Source: Syntrophaceae bacterium (lineage in GTDB: Bacteria > Desulfobacterota > Desulfomonilia > Desulfomonilales > Desulfomonilaceae). From it: a stretch of 31,214 nt of DNA. Position 1 is the stretch's first letter, and each line of letters begins with the position of its first letter. The translations under genes were made by a program, and so were the position numbers. Under the pieces are notes generated by a model, which saw only the letters and a list, made by a program, of their open reading frames with translations, did no database searches and was not told the DNA's origin. Positions 8,074 through 15,478 of this stretch are shown one piece after another. The stretch covers positions 1 to 31,214 of the forward strand of contig JACWAG010000384.1 in the NCBI GenBank assembly GCA_014874425.1. The letters are read 5' to 3'.

Positions 8074-10731
8074 TTGAATCCGGATCAGCTAGCCAATTGC
8101 TCAGAGAATCTAGAAAACATTACCCCAATGATGCGGCAGTATATGACGCAAAAGAAGCTTCACCCTGACGCGTTGCTCCTTTTTCGCATGGGGGATTTTT
8201 ATGAAATGTTCCTTGAAGATGCGGTTAGGGCATCGCGAATTTTGAACATCGCATTAACGAGTAGGGACAAGAACAAGGCGAATAGTATTCCCATGTGCGG
8301 TTTTCCGCACCATTCATCATCATCTTACATTAATAAATTGTTAGCCGCCGGGGAACGCGTCGCTATTTGCGATCAAATTGAAAATCCCAAGGTTGCGAAA
8401 GGACTCGTAAAACGTGAAGTCACCAGAATTGTGACCCCGGGACTGGTTGACGATTCTGAAGTTCTAACCGCAAAAGAAAATCATTTTATTTGCGCGCTAT
8501 CTCAAATCAGGGATGAGATAGGCATCGCCACATTGGATCTAAGTACGGGCGAGTTTATCGTTACGTCCACCACTAGGACGATTTCAGCAAGTCAGGAGTT
8601 AAGACGCGTCAATCCCAAGGAGACCCTAATCCAGAAGAAACTCAACGCTAATGATCCTGTAAACACTGTATTATCTGATGATTTGTACATACATGAATTG
8701 GACGCATGGTCATTCGATCCTACAAATTGCAGCGAATCGTTAAAAGAGCATTTTGGAGTTCAAAGTCTTTCTGGTTTTGGTCTCGAAGATCGACAAACTC
8801 TTGTTTCTGCTGCAGGGGCTCTCATACAATATGTTGGTCGAGCGAGGTCAGAAAAACCCTGTCATATCAAAGCTCCAAGAGTATACAATCTTGATTCTTT
8901 TATGGTTCTTGATCAGTCAACTTTGAGAAATCTTGAAATCTTCAGGAACCTTCGAGACGGTTTGCCCAATGGGGCTTTGATAAGTGTCTTGGATAGAACC
9001 AAAACGCCTATGGGCGCTCGGTTACTGAGAAAATGGATTTCTTATCCTTTATTGGACGTCGACGAAATTCTCAAAAGGTCAAATCTGACAAAAGGCTTTG
9101 TAGGAAATTTCAACGTTAGAAGAGAGATCCGAGACATTTTAACTAATTTCGGAGATTTAGAGCGACTTGCTGGAAAAATGTCACTAAAGACCGTAACTCC
9201 AAGAGATCTAGTACAACTACGGGTATCATCCGAAAAGATACCTGAAATAATAAAACGCCTAAGGACTTTGGAAAACCCATTTGGCCTCCAATTGTCGGAT
9301 ATGGATGATCTTGCATATGTGACGCATGCGGTGGAATTGGTAATTGTGGACAACCCTCCGGCAAGCATTAGGGATGGGGGGGTAATTCGACCAGGATACA
9401 ATTCTGAACTCGACGAACTGAGAGAAATCGGGAAATCCGGAAAGACGTGGATAGCAGGGATCGAAAAGAGGGAAAAAGAAACAACGGGCATCTCGAATTT
9501 GAAGGTAGGGTACAACAAAGTCTTTGGGTATTTTATCGAGGTTACTAGAAGCTACCAGGATAGGGTCCCGTCAAACTATGTCCGTAAGCAAACGCTGGTG
9601 GGGTGCGAGCGTTACATTACCGAGGAGCTTAAGGAATACGAGTCAAAAGTACTGAACGCTCAAGATAGGTCTTTGGAGTTAGAAGAAGAAATTTTTTTGA
9701 ATCTCAGGGACAAACTGCTTGAAGTAATTGGAAGAATTCAGAAAACAGCGGAAGGAATCGCTATCACTGACGTAATAAGCTCACTCGCAGAACTGGCGGT
9801 GACCAATAACTACGTTCAACCGGAGGTAACCAAAAGTGACCTAATAAGAATTGTGGAAGGGCGACATCCTGTCGTTGAATCCTTTGTTTCGAATGAGACC
9901 TATGTTCCTAATGACACTGTACTCGACAAAACAGACAATCAAATACTTGTCATAACTGGGCCAAATATGGCCGGTAAGTCCACTTACATGCGGCAAACAG
10001 CGCTTATAGTCCTTATGGCTCAGATAGGTGGATTTGTGCCGGCCAAAGAGGCTACAGTAGGAATAGTGGACCGGATATTTACTCGAATTGGAGCTTCCGA
10101 CTATCTTTCATTCGGACAATCCACTTTTATGGTTGAAATGACTGAAACAGCGGAAATACTCAATAGCGCCACTCACCGATCCTTAGCCCTGTTAGATGAG
10201 GTCGGACGCGGTACCAGTACTTTTGATGGGTTGGCCCTTGCTTGGGCCGTGACGGAATTCTTGCATGATATGCCCGGAAGGGGTGGTCCACGCACATTGT
10301 TTGCCACTCATTACCACGAACTTGTGGATTTGGCCCTAGTTAAGGAGAGAGTGAAGAACTACAATTTTGAAGTTAGGGAGTGGAAGAATAAGATAGTATT
10401 TCTAAGAAAAATAACCCCAGGAGGCGCCAGTCGGTCTTACGGTTTACATGTGGCAAGCCTCGCTGGTGTTCCTGAATCTGTTATTTCAAGAGCGTCTGAA
10501 ATACTCAACAACCTTGAAAAGGAAGAAATAGACCCCAGAGGCCGACCTAAGATTTCGCGGAGCAGAGCGTCTCGAGCAAAAGACGATTCCCAACTAGCTC
10601 AAATAGAGCTATTCACATCACCAGCTGAAGAATTGCTTCGAGAAATCAACATGATAGATGTTAATAGACTGAGCCCCATCGATGCGTTGAATACTCTATG
10701 GGAGCTGAGGAAAAAATATTCAAGCGTCTAG
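8074..10731 (+). CDS. mutS: DNA mismatch repair protein MutS
   Basis: About 885 residues if translation starts at the TTG at 8074, which has AAGG nine bases upstream. The frame is open back to a TTG at 8011 (906 residues) with no ribosome binding site, and the first ATG is at 8128, inside the conserved 'ITPMMRQY' block; the start is therefore uncertain. MutS recognises mismatches and recruits MutL. Seen in order: the mismatch-reading F-x-E motif in 'LFRMGDFYEMF' near residues 35-45; connector, lever and clamp regions ('KVGYNKVFGYFIEVT'); Walker A 'ITGPNMAGKSTYMRQ' near 627; 'DEVGRGTSTFDGLALAWAV' near 706; 'THYHELVDL'. Near residue 842 there is a beta-clamp-binding box, 'QLAQIELF'. The usual C-terminal helical tail follows. 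Stop codon is TAG. mutL is not in the window. Confidence 0.95.
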   Translation: MNPDQLANCSENLENITPMMRQYMTQKKLHPDALLLFRMGDFYEMFLEDAVRASRILNIALTSRDKNKANSIPMCGFPHHSSSSYINKLLAAGERVAICDQIENPKVAKGLVKREVTRIVTPGLVDDSEVLTAKENHFICALSQIRDEIGIATLDLSTGEFIVTSTTRTISASQELRRVNPKETLIQKKLNANDPVNTVLSDDLYIHELDAWSFDPTNCSESLKEHFGVQSLSGFGLEDRQTLVSAAGALIQYVGRARSEKPCHIKAPRVYNLDSFMVLDQSTLRNLEIFRNLRDGLPNGALISVLDRTKTPMGARLLRKWISYPLLDVDEILKRSNLTKGFVGNFNVRREIRDILTNFGDLERLAGKMSLKTVTPRDLVQLRVSSEKIPEIIKRLRTLENPFGLQLSDMDDLAYVTHAVELVIVDNPPASIRDGGVIRPGYNSELDELREIGKSGKTWIAGIEKREKETTGISNLKVGYNKVFGYFIEVTRSYQDRVPSNYVRKQTLVGCERYITEELKEYESKVLNAQDRSLELEEEIFLNLRDKLLEVIGRIQKTAEGIAITDVISSLAELAVTNNYVQPEVTKSDLIRIVEGRHPVVESFVSNETYVPNDTVLDKTDNQILVITGPNMAGKSTYMRQTALIVLMAQIGGFVPAKEATVGIVDRIFTRIGASDYLSFGQSTFMVEMTETAEILNSATHRSLALLDEVGRGTSTFDGLALAWAVTEFLHDMPGRGGPRTLFATHYHELVDLALVKERVKNYNFEVREWKNKIVFLRKITPGGASRSYGLHVASLAGVPESVISRASEILNNLEKEEIDPRGRPKISRSRASRAKDDSQLAQIELFTSPAEELLREINMIDVNRLSPIDALNTLWELRKKYSSV

Positions 10732-10785
10732 CTTAAAGATATATCGACAATTGCGAGCCTGAAAAGTCATTAGGAAAATTAGGTT

Positions 10786-11976
10786 ATGTTTTTAGCAGAT
10801 TTAGCCACGGTATCTTTAAAACAAATCTATAGAAACAGAAGACGCTACAAAGGCGTAATTATAGGAATTTCAGTCGGAATCGCAGGAATAATAGTCGTTC
10901 TAACTATGGGCGATTCAGTGGAACAAAATTTGGGTCAAAACCTAGAATTGCTGGGTAGCGCTACAATAGTAAAGGCTAGTTTTGACTACACCAAAAGCAA
11001 ACGAAAGCACGGCGGGCAGTATTTGCCAAAAGATGTTGAAGATATAAAAAAACTTCCTGGTGTTAAATCAGTCTCGCCAGTAGTTGTGGCGTATCCTACA
11101 TTTACTTACAAACTGAACAAAATGTCAGGTAGATTACTCGGCGTTGAGGAGAACTTCTTTGACACGATTCATATCCCAATGGCTAGTGGTCGCGGAATCA
11201 CATCAGATGACGTGGCCTGGTTCAGTAGTGTCTGTGTAGTAGGAAAGGAAGTCGTTCGGACCCTCTTTGCAAAGGATGAAAATCCGTTGGGAAAGAAAAT
11301 TTTTATTGGTGGCCATTTGTTTCGAATAGTTGGAGTTATCGGAGGAGTTGAGGACCCTTCTTTCTTGAGCACCATAATAATCCCCATTTCTGTTGGCAGA
11401 GCCAGGTTCGCAGAGATGTACGATATTAAAAACATTTATGTTCGAGCTATAAATTGGGACGTTGTGGCGCAACTTCACAAGGATTTATACAATCTCGTGA
11501 CCACGAATCAGCCTGGTTACGCGGAATCAATGGATGTACGATCATTTCCAGAACGTATAAAAACAATTCAGCACGCTGTTTTGTTAGTGAAGGTTTTTTT
11601 ATATTCCGCCTTGTTGGTTACCATAATTTTGGGTGGAATCGGAATCATGAACGTCATGTTAGCCGCCATAAGAGAGCGGACCAAGGAAATTGGTTTACGG
11701 AAGGCTGTAGGCGCAACAGAAGAAATGATTTTGTCTCAATTTCTTTTTGAATCTGTTTCCATAAGTTTGACAGGAGCTATTTTAGGCATATTTCTGGGAT
11801 TTGTCTCCGTCCAGATTCTTAAAGGGGTATTTCAGACATCGCCAGCCTATGGTGTATTCGCTCTCAGTGTATTGGGAGGCGTCTTTTTTGGGGTCTTTTT
11901 AGGGATAGTTTCCGGGGTCCTCCCGGCTATCAAGGCGAGCCGACTGGACCCTGCGGAATCTATGCGATTTGAATGA
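10786..11976 (+). CDS. ABC transporter permease, MacB/FtsX type
   Basis: 396 residues; ATG at 10786, 54 bases after mutS, with AGGA about 11 bases upstream. Topology is that of MacB/LolC-type permeases: a first membrane helix at about residues 22-42, a large periplasmic MacB_PCD domain (residues ~45-255, with 'PGVKSVSPVVVAYPTF' and 'DENPLGKKIFIGGHLFRIVGVI'), then three C-terminal helices. The hallmark cytosolic stretch is 'IRERTKEIGLRKAVGAT', and 'AIKASRLDPAESMRFE' closes the protein. These permeases couple an ATPase to periplasmic work such as extrusion of lipoproteins, peptides or macrolides. Neither the ATPase nor a membrane-fusion partner is adjacent: mutS is upstream and the downstream gene converges after about 60 bases. 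So it is an orphan here. Substrate unknown. Confidence 0.88.
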   Translation: MFLADLATVSLKQIYRNRRRYKGVIIGISVGIAGIIVVLTMGDSVEQNLGQNLELLGSATIVKASFDYTKSKRKHGGQYLPKDVEDIKKLPGVKSVSPVVVAYPTFTYKLNKMSGRLLGVEENFFDTIHIPMASGRGITSDDVAWFSSVCVVGKEVVRTLFAKDENPLGKKIFIGGHLFRIVGVIGGVEDPSFLSTIIIPISVGRARFAEMYDIKNIYVRAINWDVVAQLHKDLYNLVTTNQPGYAESMDVRSFPERIKTIQHAVLLVKVFLYSALLVTIILGGIGIMNVMLAAIRERTKEIGLRKAVGATEEMILSQFLFESVSISLTGAILGIFLGFVSVQILKGVFQTSPAYGVFALSVLGGVFFGVFLGIVSGVLPAIKASRLDPAESMRFE

Positions 11977-12037
11977 CAGAAAGTTTATCCCTACTCGAAT
12001 TTCTTGACGGCCAAAGAGTAAGGGCTTCTAAAACTCG

Positions 12038-14626
12038 CTACTCTAGGCTTGAAGCCACCAATTCCGTGATGTCCAATACTTTTATCTTGCCCTTCTTTTC
12101 TTTACGGGCCCTAGCAGCAGCCTGGTTAAATGTGCCCTTGCAGGAAGGGCATGCGGATACTATGGCCTCGGCGCCGAGTTCTATGGCCGAAAGAACTCTC
12201 TTGTAACCAATATCCGAGGCTAATTGGTTATCAAAGCCCTTCAAACCTCCCCCACCGCCACAACATTTTGCAAGCGCCCGATTGAGGGGGAATTCCAGTA
12301 ATTCGACACCGGGAATGGCTTTTAGTACATTTCTAGGTGGCTCGTATACACCCATATGTCGCCCCATGTCACATGGATCATGATAGACCACCTTGACGGG
12401 TTTTGTATCTTGCTTAAATTTCAGCCTATTCTCAGCAATCAGCCTTTCAAGCAATTCTACGGCGTGAGTTACGGTGTATCCATTTAACGCCCCGTGCATT
12501 GGGTAAAGGTCCCTAAAAGTTTTTAAACAACCTGCGCAGGTAGTTAATAATTCTTTTGGTCTGTATTTTGAAATAGTCTCGGAATACAAATTCATAGCCT
12601 TACTGAAGGTTTGTTTGTCGCCCACCAAGTAAGCCAGATATCCGCAACAGCTTTCCTCTTCGCCCAAGGCTCCGTAGTTCACGCCAGCTTTTTCCAATAT
12701 CTCTATTATGGAGGGAATAATTTTTATGTCCTGAAAGCTGGTAACACAACCCATGTGAAGAAGCACCTCAGTGGAGCCAGGCACGGCCTTTCTGAAATTC
12801 GAAGGATAGCTATCAGCTCGTTTTTCCTTTGGCGCCATTAATGGATTCAAGGAATCAATCATAGAGGCTAAGGCAGGTTTGAATGAGTCTGGGAGAAAAC
12901 CATATTCCACCAGGCGTTCTCTGGCGCTTCGGATTATGTCCGATACGTTTACCTGAGCAGGACAAACTGACTTGCAATTTAAACAGAGCATACATTGGTA
13001 TAGTCGTTTGGCCAAATCTTTTGAAGGTTCAACCTTACCAGTGAGCATATTGAAAGCTAGAGTAACCCTGCCTTTGGCGTTAAGCGACTCCAGTGTGGAC
13101 TCTGCAAACGTTGGACAGCCAGCCCTGCAAAAACCACACTGAATACAGGCTATTATCTCATTGTCAACCCCTTTGGGGAATTTTTTTATAGTATCAGGTG
13201 TCTTGAAATAGGGGTCAAAACTATTTTCATCCAAAATATCTTTTATTGAGTCCTCAAAACCCATTTTCCCCGGATTGAGAATATTGTCTGGGTCAAGGGC
13301 GGCTTTGATGGCCCTCATGACGTTGATTGATTCGCCGAGCTGTTTTCCTATGTATGGCGATTTTGCCATACCAATCCCATGTTCCGCCGACAGTGTGCCG
13401 CCGAATTTGAGGGTCATATCAATGAATTCCAAGGCGATCTCTTTTACTTTCTTCCAGTGTTCCGGTTCGGTTGGGTTCATGATAAAGGTCGCATGCAGAT
13501 TTCCGTCTCCAATGTGTCCAAAGGTTGCGATAGGGAAACCATATTTGGCGCCTGTTTTCTGAATTTGGGATATAGTTTCAGGTATGCGGCTAATCGGGAC
13601 GCCAAAGTCCTCTACCAAAGGCACGAGCCGATAACCGGGTTGAAGTCGGCTCATGGCGGATACCAAACCGCCTCTAGCGGCGAAGAGCTTGGCCTTTTCA
13701 ATGGGGTTATCAGACCAGATATTCTCGATACCGCCAACAGAGCGGCAGATTTCGTCCACTCTTTCAATTTGTTCCCTGACAGCTCCTTTGTTCCCGTCCA
13801 GTCCCATAAACAACTGACAGTTGACATCCTTGGGAATATCCATTTTTAGAGCGTTTCGAGCGACATCTAAACAAACGCTATCAAGAATTTCACAGGTGGC
13901 GAGTTCAAGTCCGAATGTGAACATTTTTTCCACTGCTTTTCCGGCTGTTTCGACATCAGGGAAGGACGCCTTGGCGAAAGCCTCATATTCAGGCATTGGT
14001 AAGATCCTAAGCGTAGCCTGGGTAATTATTCCAAGAGTTCCTTCCGAACTTGCGAACAACTGAGTCAGGTCATAACCTGCTGTTGTTTTGGGGGCAAGGT
14101 CACCTGTCTTGATAACCCTTCCATCAGCCATGACGACAGTGAGAGCTTTGACATAATGTTTTGTCGTGCCATATTTTGCGGCGCGGACGCCGCTAGCGTT
14201 TGTAGAAATCATGCCCCCAATTGTGGCGATGGCCGCGCTCCCTGGGTCGGGTGGGAAAAAATGGCTAGGCGCCAACTTTGCATTTAGCGCGTTACAGATG
14301 ACTCCGGGTTGAACAACTGCGTAACCGTCAGCCTTGTTGATTTCAAGAACCGAGTTCATTCTAGTGAAATCTATTACAACTCCTCCTTTTATGGGGAGCA
14401 CCGCCCCCGTAACTGAAGAGCCTGTTCCTCTGGCCACCACTGGAAATTTTTCTCGGTGCGCCAGTTTTGCAATCTGGCTAGTTTGTTCAGTATTAGATAC
14501 AAAAACAACAGCTTGAGGAGTTCCGGCATGGATGGACATGTCTCTCGAATAAGCCAGACAATCGATATGAGAGGTGGTCACATTCTCTGGCCCAACGATT
14601 TCGCTTAACTGATCAAAAAGACTCAT
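12038..14626 (-). CDS. Fused FAD-linked / Fe-S 2-hydroxyacid dehydrogenase (GlcD-GlcF-like; D-lactate or glycolate)
   Basis: 862 residues; ATG at 14626 with AGGAGAGGA about seven bases upstream. The N-terminal half is a VAO/PCMH-type FAD-binding domain ('ARGTGSSVTGAVLPIKGGVV' near residue 62; 'GGMISTNASGVRAAKYGTT' near 140) plus FAD-oxidase C domain with 'HIGDGNLHATF' and 'AEHGIGMAKSPYIG'. Two 4Fe-4S motifs follow: CIQCGFCRAGCP near 493 and CMLCLNCKSVCP near 544. Two CCG (cysteine-rich) domains complete it, with 'ESCCGYLAYL' near 657 and 'AKCCGGGGGLKG' near 788. This is GlcD and GlcF in one chain, oxidising D-lactate, glycolate or a related 2-hydroxyacid and passing electrons through Fe-S and CCG-bound clusters to quinone or a flavoprotein/heterodisulfide-type partner. 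It has no signal peptide, so it is cytoplasmic or on the inner membrane face. The exact substrate cannot be told; no lactate permease or EtfAB is nearby. Confidence 0.9.
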   Translation of the reverse strand: MSLFDQLSEIVGPENVTTSHIDCLAYSRDMSIHAGTPQAVVFVSNTEQTSQIAKLAHREKFPVVARGTGSSVTGAVLPIKGGVVIDFTRMNSVLEINKADGYAVVQPGVICNALNAKLAPSHFFPPDPGSAAIATIGGMISTNASGVRAAKYGTTKHYVKALTVVMADGRVIKTGDLAPKTTAGYDLTQLFASSEGTLGIITQATLRILPMPEYEAFAKASFPDVETAGKAVEKMFTFGLELATCEILDSVCLDVARNALKMDIPKDVNCQLFMGLDGNKGAVREQIERVDEICRSVGGIENIWSDNPIEKAKLFAARGGLVSAMSRLQPGYRLVPLVEDFGVPISRIPETISQIQKTGAKYGFPIATFGHIGDGNLHATFIMNPTEPEHWKKVKEIALEFIDMTLKFGGTLSAEHGIGMAKSPYIGKQLGESINVMRAIKAALDPDNILNPGKMGFEDSIKDILDENSFDPYFKTPDTIKKFPKGVDNEIIACIQCGFCRAGCPTFAESTLESLNAKGRVTLAFNMLTGKVEPSKDLAKRLYQCMLCLNCKSVCPAQVNVSDIIRSARERLVEYGFLPDSFKPALASMIDSLNPLMAPKEKRADSYPSNFRKAVPGSTEVLLHMGCVTSFQDIKIIPSIIEILEKAGVNYGALGEEESCCGYLAYLVGDKQTFSKAMNLYSETISKYRPKELLTTCAGCLKTFRDLYPMHGALNGYTVTHAVELLERLIAENRLKFKQDTKPVKVVYHDPCDMGRHMGVYEPPRNVLKAIPGVELLEFPLNRALAKCCGGGGGLKGFDNQLASDIGYKRVLSAIELGAEAIVSACPSCKGTFNQAAARARKEKKGKIKVLDITELVASSLE

Positions 14627-14658
14627 CTTAGTTCCTCTCCTGACGACAACAGGCTGGT

Positions 14659-14685
14659 TTTATAATGAAACCGACATGTTGACAA
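14659..14685 (-). promoter_or_regulatory. Candidate sigma-70 promoter for the FAD/Fe-S dehydrogenase
   Basis: On the minus strand TTGTCA (14685-14680) and TATAAA (14664-14659) are separated by 15 bases, about 33 bases before the ATG at 14626. The spacer is shorter than the preferred 17, so this is a moderate candidate only. Confidence 0.35.
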
Positions 14686-14875
14686 AGTTAAGTTTCTACG
14701 CCTAGCGAGAAACATGTTTGGCACATTTTCTTTAATCATAATTAGATGATATCTCATCATTCATTTCAAATCAAATGCTGAAGACGAATTCATCTAAATA
14801 GGCGTAGAAAAGGAAAGAGTAAACAATTATAGTAATTTATAAGATTGCTAAATCACTAAACAACTTGGACATGAA

Positions 14876-14896
14876 ATTCAAATTCAGTTTTTGAAT
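14876..14896. repeat. 21-base inverted repeat ATTCAAA-N7-TTTGAAT
   Basis: Perfect 7-base arms with a 7-base spacer lie in the AT-rich divergent region, and each flank carries a copy of AAATCACTAAA (14850-14860 and 14904-14914). The arrangement looks like an operator with flanking half-sites rather than a terminator, since no T-run follows. Which flanking gene it would serve is not clear. Confidence 0.35.
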
Positions 14897-15051
14897 ATTG
14901 TGAAAATCACTAAATGACGTAAGTAATGCTCGTTCACCATAGGGAACAACAGGGCTTTTAAAGAAATTCGCAATTTTGTGTTTCATGTTATAGGTTTTGT
15001 AAAGGATGGGTTTGATTTAGAGGCGATTGTTTTTCGCGTGTTTTGTGACGC

Positions 15052-15080
15052 TTTACATTGATTATTGCGTGTGATATTAG
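15052..15080 (+). promoter_or_regulatory. Candidate sigma-70 promoter of rpsO-pnp
   Basis: TTTACA at 15052-15057 and TATTAG at 15075-15080 are separated by exactly 17 bases, about 50 bases before the rpsO start. This is the expected place for a ribosomal protein promoter. Confidence 0.55.
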
Positions 15081-15132
15081 TTTTAGATTAACTTTGCGAA
15101 CCTATTAAAACTGCGCAAAAGGAGATTAGAAA

Positions 15133-15402
15133 TTGGCGTTCGAGAGTGAGAAAAAGAAATCTATTATTGAGAAATTTCGAATACACTCTTCAGATACTGG
15201 TTCTCCCGAGGTTCAAATCGCATTGCTGAGTGAAAGAATTGGGTATCTGACGGAGCACTTCAAGGTCCATAAGAAAGATCATCATTCGCGTAGGGGCCTG
15301 TTAAAATTGGTTGGGCAAAGGCGGCGACTGCTTGATTACTTGAAATCGAAGAATGTTAATAGATACAAAAATGTAATTGGTGAGTTAGGAATACGAAAAT
15401 AA
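15133..15402 (+). CDS. rpsO: Small ribosomal subunit protein uS15
   Basis: 89 residues, the standard S15 length. The start codon is TTG at 15133, backed by AAAGGAG nine bases upstream and by the usual N-terminus (L/M-A-x-x-x-E-K-K-x-x-I-I). The S15 signature region 'RIHSSDTGSPEVQIALLSER' and 'HSRRGLLKLVGQRRRLLDYL' are both intact. S15 binds 16S rRNA early in 30S assembly and often represses its own translation. pnp follows after 76 bases, the classical rpsO-pnp order. The TTG start may keep translation initiation moderate; this is inference. Confidence 0.97.
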   Translation: MAFESEKKKSIIEKFRIHSSDTGSPEVQIALLSERIGYLTEHFKVHKKDHHSRRGLLKLVGQRRRLLDYLKSKNVNRYKNVIGELGIRK

Positions 15403-15478
15403 CTGGTGTCTTGCCCACAAAACGGTTTTGGACATGCGCCTGTATTTAGTAAATTTCTAGAGAGGATTAAAAAGCGAT

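Larger units (their letters stand above)
14627..15132. other. 506-base divergent intergenic region between the FAD/Fe-S gene and rpsO
   Basis: No gene can be supported on either strand. It contains candidate promoters for both flanking genes, a 7+7+7 inverted repeat at 14876-14896, and an 11-base direct repeat AAATCACTAAA at 14850-14860 and 14904-14914. The composition is strongly AT-rich. The last ~50 bases are the expected rpsO leader, where S15 autoregulatory structures occur in other bacteria; I cannot confirm a fold by eye. Confidence 0.5.

Noticed and set aside
9042..9518. 158-residue minus-strand frame inside mutS
   Set aside because: It is antisense to conserved MutS sequence, Ser/Pro/Phe-rich as expected for a shadow frame, with no independent support.
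13379..13849. 156-residue plus-strand frame antisense to the FAD/Fe-S gene
   Set aside because: It is a shadow of a strongly supported coding region, with no recognisable domain or ribosome binding site.
15403..15478. A terminator or processing hairpin between rpsO and pnp
   Set aside because: Only a weak AAAA-CGG-TTTT pairing is visible, without a GC stem or T-run. Not enough to call.
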